From: Streptomyces sp. V3I8
GTDB lineage: Bacteria > Actinomycetota > Actinomycetes > Streptomycetales > Streptomycetaceae
Direction of reading: 5' to 3'
Length of the DNA: 64,000 bases
Assembly (NCBI RefSeq): GCF_030817535.1
Contig: NZ_JAUSZL010000002.1
Coordinates: 7,812,001-7,876,000, forward strand
The notes under the pieces are model-generated. The model saw only the letters and a list, made by a program, of their open reading frames with translations. It made no database searches and was not told the DNA's origin. The position numbers and the translations under genes were made by a program. Shown one piece after another: positions 17,654 to 26,124 of this stretch. Positions within the stretch are counted from its first letter, which is position 1. Every line of letters starts with the position of its first letter.

Positions 17654-17976
17654 GCGACGGTAGGGGCGAACCCACCCCGGCCCGGGGCGCGTCCCGGGGC
17701 GACTGGCCGCTGTACGAGGTCTTCGTGCGCGGCAAGCGCGGGCTGAACCACGTCCACGTGGGCTCCCTGCACGCCGCCGACGACACCATGGCGCTCACCC
17801 ACGCGCGCGACCTCTACACCCGCCGCAACGAGGGCGTCTCGATCTGGGTGGTGCGCTCGGAGCACATCGCCGCGTCCACCCGCGACGAGAAGGATCCCTT
17901 CTTCGCGCCCAGCGCCGACAAGGTCTACCGCCACCCGACCTTCTACGACATCCCCGACGACGTCCCGCACATCTGA
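17650..17976 (+). CDS. paaB: Phenylacetyl-CoA epoxidase subunit PaaB
   Basis: 108-aa small subunit that bridges PaaA-PaaC dimers in the epoxidase complex. Family hallmarks are [24 protein letters not shown] near the N-terminus and the [19 protein letters not shown] end. ATG 17650 overlaps the paaA stop, giving the normal PaaB length plus a short [12 protein letters not shown] leader. Non-catalytic and structural by family knowledge. Confidence 0.95.
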   Translation: MSDGRGEPTPARGASRGDWPLYEVFVRGKRGLNHVHVGSLHAADDTMALTHARDLYTRRNEGVSIWVVRSEHIAASTRDEKDPFFAPSADKVYRHPTFYDIPDDVPHI

Positions 17977-17986
17977 GGAGCAGGGC

Positions 17987-18814
17987 ATGAGCGACGACCA
18001 TGTCTACCTGTCCCTCGTGGAGGGGCACGAGGACGACACCCGCTGGGCGTACGGCACCGGCTTCGAGGACCCGCTGCACGGCGTGGACACCACCGTGCCC
18101 GAGGGCGTCGACACCGGCCTGCTGGCCGCGCAGTGCGTGGCCCTCGCGGACGACGCCCTGGTGAGCGCCCAGCGGCTCGCCGAGTGGACCACCCGCGCCC
18201 CGGAACTGGAGGAGGAGGTCGCGCTCGCCAACATCGGCCTCGACCTCCTCGGCCAGGCGCGCCTGCTGTACGCGCGCGCCGGCCGGGCCGACGGCACCGG
18301 ACGCGACGAGGACGCGTACGCCTACGTCCGCGACCCGCAGGACTTCAGGAACGTACGCCTGGCCGAACTCCCGGGCGGGGACTTCGCGTTCTCGGTCGTG
18401 CGGCTGCTGGTGTTGTCCAGCTGGCGGCTCGCGCACTTCGAGGAGCTGTCGTCGCACCCCGACCCGGTCCTCGCGGCCGTCGCGGCGAAGGGCGTCAAGG
18501 AACTGACGTACCACCGGCAGTACGCGGCCGAGTGGGTCGTGCGCCTCGGTGACGGCACGCCGCAGTCGCACCGCCGCACCCGCCGGGCGATGGAGCAGGT
18601 GGCGCCCTACCTCGGCGAGTTGTTCACGGCGTACGACGCGCGGGACGAGGTGGCCGCCGTCCTGCGGCAGGTCACGGAGGCGGCCGGGCTGCCCATGCCG
18701 CTGTACCGCCCGCTGCCCGGGGCCGGCCGCGCCGGGGAGCACACCGAGCACCTCGCGCCGCTCCTGGCCGAACTGCAGAGCGTGGCCCGCGCGCACCCGG
18801 GGGCGACGTGGTGA
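17987..18814 (+). CDS. paaC: Phenylacetyl-CoA epoxidase structural subunit PaaC
   Basis: 275-aa PaaC, a ferritin-like partner of PaaA that lacks a working diiron site and is needed to form the hydroxylase dimer. Typical segments are ANIGLDLLGQARLLY, FRNVRLAELPGGDFAFSVVRLLVLSSW and KELTYHRQYAAEWV. ATG 17987 follows GAGGAGCAGGGC. The stop overlaps the paaD start region (GTGGTGA). Confidence 0.95.
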   Translation: MSDDHVYLSLVEGHEDDTRWAYGTGFEDPLHGVDTTVPEGVDTGLLAAQCVALADDALVSAQRLAEWTTRAPELEEEVALANIGLDLLGQARLLYARAGRADGTGRDEDAYAYVRDPQDFRNVRLAELPGGDFAFSVVRLLVLSSWRLAHFEELSSHPDPVLAAVAAKGVKELTYHRQYAAEWVVRLGDGTPQSHRRTRRAMEQVAPYLGELFTAYDARDEVAAVLRQVTEAAGLPMPLYRPLPGAGRAGEHTEHLAPLLAELQSVARAHPGATW

Positions 18815-19323
18815 CCGGGGTGCGGGAGGTGCAGCGTGCCTGGCACATCGCCGAACAGGTGCCGGACCCCGAACTGCCCATGCTCACGCTGGCCGACCTC
18901 GGCGTCCTGCGCGGCGTCGAGATGACCGGTGACGGCACCGTGGTCGCGCGGCTGACGCCGACCTACTCGGGCTGTCCCGCGATGGCCGAGATGCGCGCGG
19001 ACGTGGCGGCCCGGCTGCGCGGCGCGGGGTACGCGCGCGTGGAGATCCGTACGGTCCTGGACCCGCCGTGGACCAGCGACTGGATCACCCCGGAGGGCCG
19101 CCGCAAGCTCACCGAGCACGGGATCGCACCGCCCGGAGCCGCGCCCCGGCACGCGGCCGGTCCGGTGCCTCTCGTCCTGTCCCCCGTCCGTCGCACGGTG
19201 GCGTGCCCGCGCTGCGGCGCGGCGGACACCGAGGAGACCTCACGCTTCGCCGCCACGTCCTGCAAGGCGCTGTACCGCTGCCGTGCCTGCCGTGAGCCGT
19301 TCGAGTACGTCAAGGAGATCTGA
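18811..19323 (+). CDS. paaD: Phenylacetate degradation protein PaaD
   Basis: 170-aa PaaD, a MIP18/SufT-type (DUF59) Fe-S maturation factor for the epoxidase reductase. The N-terminal domain has VPDPELPMLTLADLGVL and LTPTYSGCPAM; the C-terminal zinc ribbon has CPRCG...CRACREPFEYVKEI. Two adjacent GTG codons (18808 and 18811) could start it; 18811 gives the standard GTGA overlap with the paaC stop. The stop overlaps the paaE ATG by one base. Confidence 0.92.
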   Translation: MTGVREVQRAWHIAEQVPDPELPMLTLADLGVLRGVEMTGDGTVVARLTPTYSGCPAMAEMRADVAARLRGAGYARVEIRTVLDPPWTSDWITPEGRRKLTEHGIAPPGAAPRHAAGPVPLVLSPVRRTVACPRCGAADTEETSRFAATSCKALYRCRACREPFEYVKEI

Positions 19324-20483
19324 TGGAAGGCCTGAGGGAAGAACCGGCGTCGAGCCCGCCGAACCGGGCCGCCGGGACACCGGCCGCCGCCCCAGCGCGG
19401 CCGGTGCCCGCGCGCGTGCGCCGCCGTCCGGCCTTCCACGCCCTGCGCGTCGCCGCCGTACGGCCGCTGTGCGAGGACGCGGCGGCCGTGAGCTTCGAGA
19501 TCCCGGCGGAGCTGGCGGCGGAGTTCGCCTTCGCGCCCGGACAGTCGCTGACACTGCGGCGCGTGGTCGACGGGCGGGACGAGCGGCGCTCGTACTCGAT
19601 CTGCTCCCCGGCCGGCTCGGCGCCGCGCATCGGGGTGCGGGTGGTGCCGGGCGGACTGTTCTCGGCGTGGCTCGTGCGCGAGGTGCGTCCGGGCGACACG
19701 GTCGAGGTGATGGCCCCCACCGGTACGTTCACGCCCGACCTCACCGCGCCCGGCCACCATGTGCTGGTCGCGGCCGGCTCCGGTGTGACACCGATGCTCT
19801 CCATCGCCGAGTCCGTCCTGGCCGCGGACCCGCGCTCGACGGTCACCCTCTTCTACGGCAACCGGCGCACGGACACCGTGATGTTCGCCGACGAACTGGC
19901 GGACCTCAAGGACCTGTACCCGGCCCGGTTCCAGCTCGCCCACGTGCTGTCCCGTGAGCCCCGTGAGGCCGAGGTGCTGTCCGGCCGCCTCGACGCGGAA
20001 CGGCTCGCGGCGCTCGTCGGCCCGCTGGTCGACGTGGCGACGGCGGACCACTGGTGGCTGTGCGGACCGCAGGGCATGGTCCTCGACGCCCAGCGGGTCC
20101 TGGCCGGCCTGGGCGTGCCCGCCGACCGCGTGCACCGGGAGCTGTTCCACGCGGACGACGAACCCGTACGAGAGGTACGTCACGAGGAGGCGGCCGTGCG
20201 GGGGCCCGTCAGCCAGGTCACCGTCACGCTCGACGGCCGCTCCACCACGTCCGTCCTGGTCAGGGACCGGAGCATCCTGGAGGGAGCCCAGCGCACCCGC
20301 CCCGACCTGCCCTTCGCCTGCAAGGGCGGCGTCTGCGGCACCTGCCGCGCCCTGGTCACCGACGGCAAGGCCGACATGCGCCGCAACTTCGCCCTGGAGG
20401 ACGCCGAGGTGGACGCGGGGTACGTGCTCACCTGCCAGTCGTTCCCGGCCTCCGGGACGCTGACCGTGGACTACGACACCTGA
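19323..20483 (+). CDS. paaE: Phenylacetyl-CoA epoxidase reductase PaaE
   Basis: 386-aa NAD(P)H-dependent reductase supplying electrons to PaaA. The order is an FAD domain (RSYSICSPAG near residue 80), an NAD(P)-binding domain (LVAAGSGVTPMLSI and LCGPQGMV), then a C-terminal plant-type 2Fe-2S ferredoxin domain (CKGGVCGTC ... LTCQS). The N-terminal 40 residues are Ala/Pro-rich and variable. Last gene of the paa operon; the next gene (FprA-like, 20655) is on the same strand after a 171-bp gap with its own control elements. Confidence 0.95.
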   Translation: MEGLREEPASSPPNRAAGTPAAAPARPVPARVRRRPAFHALRVAAVRPLCEDAAAVSFEIPAELAAEFAFAPGQSLTLRRVVDGRDERRSYSICSPAGSAPRIGVRVVPGGLFSAWLVREVRPGDTVEVMAPTGTFTPDLTAPGHHVLVAAGSGVTPMLSIAESVLAADPRSTVTLFYGNRRTDTVMFADELADLKDLYPARFQLAHVLSREPREAEVLSGRLDAERLAALVGPLVDVATADHWWLCGPQGMVLDAQRVLAGLGVPADRVHRELFHADDEPVREVRHEEAAVRGPVSQVTVTLDGRSTTSVLVRDRSILEGAQRTRPDLPFACKGGVCGTCRALVTDGKADMRRNFALEDAEVDAGYVLTCQSFPASGTLTVDYDT

Positions 20484-20541
20484 GAGGCCCCCTCATGGGT
20501 CCGGCTCCCGGGCCCACCCCACGGGTCCGGCCCACGAGCCA

Positions 20542-20562
20542 CTCATAAGCCGGCCTTATGAG
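20542..20562. promoter_or_regulatory. 21-bp inverted repeat between paaE and fprA
   Basis: Arms CTCATAAG (20542-20549) and CTTATGAG (20555-20562) are perfect inverted repeats around CCGGC. The site is AT-rich compared with its surroundings and has no T-tract, so it looks more like an operator for a dimeric regulator than a terminator. The regulator is unknown. Confidence 0.5.
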
Positions 20563-20588
20563 GTCATAGATCCAGCCCGGCTACAAGC

Positions 20589-20618
20589 TTAGGTCACCCT
20601 TAGTTTAGGCTCCCTGGT
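20589..20618. promoter_or_regulatory. Candidate overlapping iron (DmdR/IdeR-type) boxes
   Basis: Two overlapping 19-bp stretches, starting TTAGGTCACCCTTAG (20589) and TTAGTTTAGGCTCCC (20600), match the actinobacterial iron-box consensus (TTAGGTTAGGCTAACCTAA) at about 13 and 12 of 19 positions by eye. They lie 37-66 bp before the FprA-type gene. A match of this quality can arise by chance. Confidence 0.35.
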
Positions 20619-20654
20619 GAGTACACCCGATCACCGCTCGAAGGGAACCTGATC

Positions 20655-22019
20655 ATGCCTCGCCCTCTGCGGGTAGCCATAGTCGGAGCCGGTCCTGCCG
20701 GGATCTACGCCGCCGACGCGCTGATGAAGTCCGCAGTGGCCGCCGAGCCCGGTGTCTCCATCGACCTCTTCGAGCGGATGCCGGCCCCCTTCGGTCTCAT
20801 CCGTTACGGCGTCGCCCCCGACCACCCGCGCATCAAGGGCATCATCACGGCCCTGCACCAGGTGCTCGACAAGCCGCAGATCCGCCTCTTCGGCAACGTC
20901 GACTACCCGGGCGACATCAACCTGGACGACCTGCGCGCCTTCTACGACGCGGTGATCTTCTCCACCGGGGCGACGGCCGACCGGGCGCTCGACATCCCCG
21001 GCATCGGGCTCGACGGCTCGTACGGCGCGGCGGACTTCGTCTCCTGGTACGACGGCCACCCGGACGTGCCGCGGACCTGGCCGCTGGAGGCCGAGAAGGT
21101 CGCCGTGCTCGGCGTCGGCAACGTGGCGCTCGACGTGGCGCGCATCCTCGCCAAGACCGCCGGGGAGCTGCTGCCGACCGAGATCCCGCCGAACGTCCAC
21201 GAGGGACTGGAGGCGAACAAGGCGCTGGAGGTCCACGTCTTCGGCCGCCGCGGCCCGGCGCAGGCGAAGTTCAGCCCGATGGAGCTGCGGGAGCTCGACC
21301 ACTCCCCGAACATCGAGGTCGTCGTCGACCCCGAGGACATCGACTACGACGAGGGCTCGATCGCCACCCGGCGCGGCAACAAGCAGGCCGACATGGTCGC
21401 CAAGACCCTGGAGAACTGGGCGATCCGCGACGTCGGCGACCGGCCGCACAAGCTGTTCCTGCACTTCTTCGAGTCGCCCACCGAGATCCTCGGCGAGGAC
21501 GGCAGGGTCGTCGGCCTGCGCACCGAGCGCACCGCCCTGGACGGCACCGGCAACGTCAAGGGCACCGGCGAGTTCAAGGACTGGGAGGTCGGCGCGGTCT
21601 ACCGTGCCGTCGGCTACCTGTCCGACAAGCTGCCCAAGCTGCCCTGGGACGTCGAGTCGGGCACCGTCCCGGACAAGGCGGGACGGGTGATCGAGGAGAC
21701 CGGCGAGCACCTCCGGTCGACGTACGTCACGGGCTGGATCCGGCGCGGCCCGGTGGGCCTCATCGGCCACACCAAGGGTGACGCCAACGAGACGGTCGCC
21801 AGCCTCCTGGACGACCACGCGAACGGCCGCCTCGTGACCCCCGCGTCGCCGGAGCCGGAGGCGGTGGACGCCTTCCTCGCCGACCGCGACGTCCGCTTCA
21901 CCACCTGGGACGGCTGGTACCGCCTGGACGCCGCGGAGAAGGCGCTGGGGGAGCCCCAGGGCCGCGAGCGTGTGAAGCTCGTGGAGCGTGAGGACATGCT
22001 GAGGGCGAGCGGCGCGTAA
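20655..22019 (+). CDS. fprA: FprA-type ferredoxin/NADP reductase
   Basis: 454-aa flavoprotein of the adrenodoxin-reductase/FprA family that moves electrons between NADPH and ferredoxin, serving P450s and Fe-S enzymes. The FAD site is VAIVGAGPAGIYAADAL (residues 7-23), followed by APFGLIRYGVAPDH; the NADP site is VLGVGNVALDVARIL, with FGRRGPAQAKF and the C-terminal GWIRRGPVGLIGHTKGDA. ATG 20655 follows AAGGGAAC. A paralogue lies at 48814-50169. It could serve the P450 at 5586 (inference only). Confidence 0.92.
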   Translation: MPRPLRVAIVGAGPAGIYAADALMKSAVAAEPGVSIDLFERMPAPFGLIRYGVAPDHPRIKGIITALHQVLDKPQIRLFGNVDYPGDINLDDLRAFYDAVIFSTGATADRALDIPGIGLDGSYGAADFVSWYDGHPDVPRTWPLEAEKVAVLGVGNVALDVARILAKTAGELLPTEIPPNVHEGLEANKALEVHVFGRRGPAQAKFSPMELRELDHSPNIEVVVDPEDIDYDEGSIATRRGNKQADMVAKTLENWAIRDVGDRPHKLFLHFFESPTEILGEDGRVVGLRTERTALDGTGNVKGTGEFKDWEVGAVYRAVGYLSDKLPKLPWDVESGTVPDKAGRVIEETGEHLRSTYVTGWIRRGPVGLIGHTKGDANETVASLLDDHANGRLVTPASPEPEAVDAFLADRDVRFTTWDGWYRLDAAEKALGEPQGRERVKLVEREDMLRASGA

Positions 22020-22063
22020 GCGCATCTCTGCAGGTCGGTAGTCTCTGCAGCCTTCGATTCATA

Positions 22064-22102
22064 GGGAGTGGCCCCGCCGTCGTGGCGGGGCCGCTCCCTT
22101 TT
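22064..22102 (+). terminator. Rho-independent terminator after fprA
   Basis: GGGAGTGGCCCCGCC (22064-22078) pairs with GGCGGGGCCGCTCCC (22084-22098), followed by TTTT. A strong stem with a T-tract, 45 bp after the gene end. Confidence 0.88.
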
Positions 22103-22123
22103 CGCGTTCCCGCTTGCTTTGTG

Positions 22124-22169
22124 AAACCGATCGGTTTACTGTTGCGGACAACGGGAAACCGATCGGTTT
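22124..22169. promoter_or_regulatory. Twin AAACCGATCGGTTT operators
   Basis: The perfect 14-bp palindrome AAACCGATCGGTTT occurs at 22124-22137 and again at 22156-22169, 32 bp apart, just before the SDR gene. A third copy with the same core precedes the TetR gene at 22908. These are almost certainly sites of that TetR repressor. Confidence 0.75.
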
Positions 22170-22192
22170 CCATGTCTGAGTCGGAGAGTGTC

Positions 22193-22894
22193 ATGACCGC
22201 AATCGAAGGTTCCGTCGTCCTGGTGACCGGCGGCGGCAGGGGAATCGGCAAGGCGTTGGTGGACGGACTCCTCGAGCGCGGGGCGAAGAAGGTGTACGCC
22301 ACCGCCCGCGACCCGCGCACGGTCAGGGACACCCGGGCCGTACCGCTGGCCCTGGAGGTCACCGACCCCGCGTCCGTCGCGGCGGCCGCCGAGCAGGCCC
22401 AGGACGTCACCGTCCTGATCAACAACGCGGGCATCTCCCTGCACACGTCGTTCCTGGAGTCACCGGTCGAGGACGTGCGCAAGGACTTCGAGACGAACTT
22501 CTACGGGCCGCTGCTCACCGCCCGGGCGTTCGTCCCCGTGATCGAGCGCAACGGCGGCGGCCACCTCCTCAACGTCCACTCCGTGCTGTCGTGGATCGCG
22601 CTGGCCGGCTCGTACAGCGCGTCCAAGGCGGCGCTGTGGTCCCAGACCAACTCCCTGCGGCTCGACCTCGCGCCGCGCGGCATCGGCGTCACGGGACTGC
22701 ACGTCGGATACGTCGACACGGACATGACCGCGGCGATCGACGCGCCCAAGTCCAAGCCGGCGGACGTGGCGGCCCAGGCGCTCGACGGCATCGAGAGCGG
22801 GGCCTTCGAGGTGCTCGCCGACGACCTGAGCCGCCAGGTCAAGTCCGGTCTGTCGGCCGACCTCCCGACCCTGTACCCCCAGCTCGCCGCCTGA
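22193..22894 (+). CDS. Short-chain dehydrogenase/reductase (SDR)
   Basis: 233-aa classical SDR oxidoreductase. The cofactor motif is VTGGGRGIGKAL (TGxxxGIG), NNAG is present, and the catalytic residues are Ser in HSVLS and Tyr/Lys in GSYSASKAAL (YxxxK). ATG 22193 has GGAGAG 6-8 bases upstream; an ATG at 22172 adds MSESESV and lies directly after the second operator. Paired with the TetR gene 60 bp downstream and controlled by the AAACCGATCGGTTT operators, so it is probably induced by its own substrate or a related toxic compound. Confidence 0.9.
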   Translation: MTAIEGSVVLVTGGGRGIGKALVDGLLERGAKKVYATARDPRTVRDTRAVPLALEVTDPASVAAAAEQAQDVTVLINNAGISLHTSFLESPVEDVRKDFETNFYGPLLTARAFVPVIERNGGGHLLNVHSVLSWIALAGSYSASKAALWSQTNSLRLDLAPRGIGVTGLHVGYVDTDMTAAIDAPKSKPADVAAQALDGIESGAFEVLADDLSRQVKSGLSADLPTLYPQLAA

Positions 22895-22907
22895 TCGCCC
22901 GGGCGGT

Positions 22908-22923
22908 ATACCGATCGGTTTCG
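22908..22923. promoter_or_regulatory. Third operator copy before the TetR gene
   Basis: ATACCGATCGGTTTCG shares the ACCGATCGGT core with the two upstream sites but has one imperfect outer arm. It lies 32 bp before the TetR start, which suggests weaker autoregulation. Confidence 0.7.
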
Positions 22924-22954
22924 GTTCGCCCTCCCGCGGAGGTAACCTCACCCC

Positions 22955-23536
22955 ATGGCCACCAGCACGGACAGGACATCCACCAGGGACCGGCTGCTCG
23001 ACGCGGCCACGGAGCTCTTCTACCGCGACGGCGTCTCGATCGGCGTCGAGGCGCTGTGCCGGGCGGCCGGGGTGTCCAAGCGCTCGATGTACCAGCTCTT
23101 CGCGAGCAAGGACGAGGTGCTGGCGGCGAGCCTGGAGCGGCGGGCGCCGGAGTACGGACGGCGGCTCGGCCTGAGCGGCGAGGAGTCCCGGCCGCCGCGT
23201 CCGCCCCGGGAACGGATCCTGTACGTCTTCGAGCAGCTCGAAGCGGCCTCGGCGCAGGACGACTACCGGGGCTGTCCGTTCCTGTCGGCCCTGGTCGAGC
23301 TGAAGGACCCCGGCCACCCGGCGAGTGTCGTCGCCCTGCGCGCCAAGGGTGCCCTGATCGAGGCCTTCCGGGCCGAGGCCGAGCGGGGCGGCGCCCAGGA
23401 CCCCGGACTCCTGGCCCGCCAGCTGGCCCTCGTCTTCGACGGCGCCAGCGCCAGGGCGGGCGCCGGAGCGGAGACCCTCCAGGGCCTCACCACGACGACG
23501 GCCGCGACGCTGCTGGACGCGGCAGGCATGCACTAG
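22955..23536 (+). CDS. TetR-family repressor of the SDR gene
   Basis: 193-aa TetR regulator. HTH at about residues 10-56 (RDRLLDAATELFYRDG, then AGVSKRSMYQLFASKDEVL). The C-terminal half has FLSALVELKDPGHPA, found in the TetR group that controls oxidoreductases and efflux. ATG 22955 has GGAGG 11 bases upstream. Same-strand neighbour of the SDR gene, with operators of a shared core in front of both. Confidence 0.9.
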   Translation: MATSTDRTSTRDRLLDAATELFYRDGVSIGVEALCRAAGVSKRSMYQLFASKDEVLAASLERRAPEYGRRLGLSGEESRPPRPPRERILYVFEQLEAASAQDDYRGCPFLSALVELKDPGHPASVVALRAKGALIEAFRAEAERGGAQDPGLLARQLALVFDGASARAGAGAETLQGLTTTTAATLLDAAGMH

Positions 23537-23546
23537 CGCCACCCCC

Positions 23547-23576
23547 AGGGGCGCGGGGAACTGCGCACTCAGCCAC
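23547..23576 (+). repeat. Dispersed GCGCGGGGAACTGCGC repeat, copy 2
   Basis: AGGGGCGCGGGGAACTGCGC followed by ACTCAGCC lies 10 bp after the TetR stop. This is the most complete plus-strand copy of the dispersed family in the window. A shortened copy (AAGCGCGGGGAACGGCG) follows at 23621-23637 in the same gap. Confidence 0.6.
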
Positions 23577-23679
23577 GTCGGGCGCGCGGACGACACACCA
23601 CCCCGCCCGCCCCCACCCGGAAGCGCGGGGAACGGCGAACCGGCGTCACGGTCGGCGGCCCGGCGGCCGCGCCGGACGG

Positions 23680-24159
23680 TCACCCCCGCCGCGCGCCCCG
23701 CCCCACCGCCTCCACCAGCGGCAGCACCCGCGCGGACACCCGTTCCCGCAGGACCACCTCGGTCCGCGTACGGACCACCCCCGGCAGACTGATCAGCACC
23801 TGGATCACATCCTCCAGGTGTCCGTTGTCCCGCGCCACGACCCGCGTCAGCAGATCCCCGCCGCCGGTGATCGAGAACGCCTCGATGATCTCCGGCACGC
23901 CCGCCAGCGCGTCCCCCACCTCGTCGAGATGCCCCTGGGTCACCTCGACGTGCACGAACGCCAGCACCGGATGCCCCAGCGCGGCCGGTGACAGCGAAGG
24001 CCCCGTCCCGGTGATCACCCCGTCCCGCTCCAGCCGGTCGAGCCGCGCCTGCAGCGTCCCCCGGGCCACCCCCAGAACCCGGGCGTACTCCCGCACACTC
24101 GTGCGCGGCCGCTCCAGCAGCAGCCGCAGGATCCGCGTGTCGAGCTCGTCCACGGCCAT
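23680..24159 (-). CDS. Lrp/AsnC-family transcriptional regulator
   Basis: 159-aa Lrp/AsnC regulator: N-terminal HTH (DELDTRILRLLLERPRTSVREYARVLGV, then GTLQARLDRLERDGVI) and C-terminal RAM ligand-binding domain (VLAFVHVEV ... SITGGGDLLTRVVARD). Such proteins sense amino acids. The start ATG 24159 fits the family. It is divergent from the FUSC-type membrane protein, which it may regulate. Confidence 0.92.
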   Translation of the reverse strand: MAVDELDTRILRLLLERPRTSVREYARVLGVARGTLQARLDRLERDGVITGTGPSLSPAALGHPVLAFVHVEVTQGHLDEVGDALAGVPEIIEAFSITGGGDLLTRVVARDNGHLEDVIQVLISLPGVVRTRTEVVLRERVSARVLPLVEAVGRGARRG

Positions 24160-24425
24160 GGTCCGTTGGCCTCCCTGCGGTCGCCGGTGATCGTTTACGA
24201 CTGTACCAATGGTCCAGTCGATCAGCCGCCTGTTGAGCCACCACCCCTCTCCTGCCTAACGTGGGGGTACTGATGGCGCCGTGCAGCGCCGGACGGCGAA
24301 GAAGCCGTACCGGTCCCGCGGCGCCTTTCCCATGGGAACCACGGGGATCACGCGGACCGTGCCGGCCGTGCGGACCGTGCGGTCCCCGCGGACCGGTCGA
24401 TCGGAACAGGGGCGGGCTGCCGACG

Positions 24426-25919
24426 GTGAAGAAGATGTTCATGGCTCCGGACCCGGGCCTGCTGCGGCTGCGGATCGCGCTGCGCGCGGTACTCGGCATC
24501 GGCCTCGCGGTGACCGCGTCGGAGCTGGCCGGGCTCTCCCTGCCCGCCTCGATCACCGGCGGCCTCACCGCGCTCCTCGCGCTGTTCACGGTCGGCGACC
24601 CCACCGTGCGCGGCCAGGCGCTCACCACCGCCCTGCTGCCCGCCGTCGGCTTCCCCGTCCTCGCCCTCGCGGCCGTACTGCACGCGGTACCGACCGTCCG
24701 CGACGCCGTCTGGCTGGCCGTCGTCTTCGGCGGGGTGTACGCCCGCCGCTGGGGCCCGCGCGGCCACGCGCTCGGCATCTTCGCCTTCATGACCTTCTTC
24801 GTCGCCCAGTTCCTGCACGCGGTCCCCGGCCTGCTCCCGCAGCTGTACGCCGCGACGGCCCTGTCGCTGGCGGCGTCCTCGGCGGTGCGGTTCGGCGTGT
24901 GGTGCGTCGAACGGCGTACGCCGCCGCCACTCGCGCCCGCCGCGCCGACCGGCCGCGGCCTCTCCCGGCCGACCACCCGGCAGGCCTTCCAGGCGACGGC
25001 CGCCTGCGCGTTCGCGATCGCCGCGGGCCAGCTCCTCTCGCACGAGCGCTGGTACTGGGCCGTCGGCACCGCCTGGTGGATCTTCGTCAACACGTCCTCC
25101 CGCGGCGAGACCCTCGTACGCGGCTTCCGGCGCGTCGTCGGCACGGTCACCGGTATCGCGGCCGGGCTCCTGGTCGCCGTGCCCCTGGACGGAGCCCCGG
25201 CGCCCACGGCGGCGATCGTGGCCGTCTGCGTCTGGGGCATCTTCTACACCGCGCCGCTCTCGTACAGCTGGATGATGTTCTTCGTCACCGTGCTGGCGGG
25301 CCTGCTGTACGGACTGCTCGGTGTGCTGGACCCCGCCCTGCTCGCCCTGCGCGTCACGGAGACCGCCGTCGGCGCGCTCGGCGCGGTGCTCGCCGTCGCG
25401 CTGGTCCTGCCGGTCACCACGCACGCGGTCACCGACCGCTGGGTGGGCCAGGCCGTACGCGCCGTGCACGGCTGCACCGCGGCGGCGGCCCGCCGGCTGG
25501 CCGGCGACCCCGGCGCCGACCCCGCACCGCGGGCGGCGGAACTGGAGGCCGTGCTCGGCCGGGTCCGCCTCGCGCTCGCCCCGCTGGTGCACCCCCTCAA
25601 CCCGGTGCGGGCCCGCAAGGAACGCGCCCGCCAAGTGCTCGCGCTCCTCGACGACTGCGCCCGGGAGGTCCGGGGCCTCGCGGCCGTGGCCGCCGACCCG
25701 GACGCCTCGCACGACGCCCGCCTCACCGCCGCCTGCGGGCGCGTCGAGGCCGCCGTGGAGGTCCTGGTCGGCGCGGTCCCGGAACGGGCCGTGACGACGG
25801 CCGCGGGGGTGCCCGGCCACCATCCCGGGGCCGAGCAGGCCCTCGCCCACCTCCACGGCCTGGAACGGGCGCTCGCCGCGCTGGCCGCACCGCTGCGGGG
25901 CCCGCTCGCGAGCGCCTGA
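24426..25919 (+). CDS. FUSC-family membrane transporter protein
   Basis: 497-aa multi-pass membrane protein of the FUSC (fusaric acid resistance / aromatic acid exporter-like) family. Two blocks of hydrophobic helices (about residues 10-150, and 190-320 with ATAACAFAIAAGQLL and WYWAVGTAWWIFVNTSSRGET) are followed by a soluble helical C-terminus. The FUSC signature region RGETLVRGFRRVVGTVTGIAAG is present. GTG 24426 is the preferred start, though its ribosome binding site is poor and ATG 24435 or 24441 are possible. The 265-bp upstream gap carries CGGACCG repeats and faces the Lrp gene. Substrate unknown. Confidence 0.82.
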   Translation: MKKMFMAPDPGLLRLRIALRAVLGIGLAVTASELAGLSLPASITGGLTALLALFTVGDPTVRGQALTTALLPAVGFPVLALAAVLHAVPTVRDAVWLAVVFGGVYARRWGPRGHALGIFAFMTFFVAQFLHAVPGLLPQLYAATALSLAASSAVRFGVWCVERRTPPPLAPAAPTGRGLSRPTTRQAFQATAACAFAIAAGQLLSHERWYWAVGTAWWIFVNTSSRGETLVRGFRRVVGTVTGIAAGLLVAVPLDGAPAPTAAIVAVCVWGIFYTAPLSYSWMMFFVTVLAGLLYGLLGVLDPALLALRVTETAVGALGAVLAVALVLPVTTHAVTDRWVGQAVRAVHGCTAAAARRLAGDPGADPAPRAAELEAVLGRVRLALAPLVHPLNPVRARKERARQVLALLDDCAREVRGLAAVAADPDASHDARLTAACGRVEAAVEVLVGAVPERAVTTAAGVPGHHPGAEQALAHLHGLERALAALAAPLRGPLASA

Positions 25920-26124
25920 ACACCGGTCCGGCGTACGCCGACCGGCCGTCCGCGACGGCCGGACGGCGCCCGGCCCCCGTGCACCGTCCGGAGGGACCTG
26001 CCCGGACGAGTGGCGAAAGGCGGCAGGGTCCAGGTCTGGTCTAGGCCATTCGCTGCTACCGTCGCTCCCAAGGACACGGCACGAAGGGCGTGGCACGAAG
26101 GACGTGGCGCCGGGAGGAGACACA

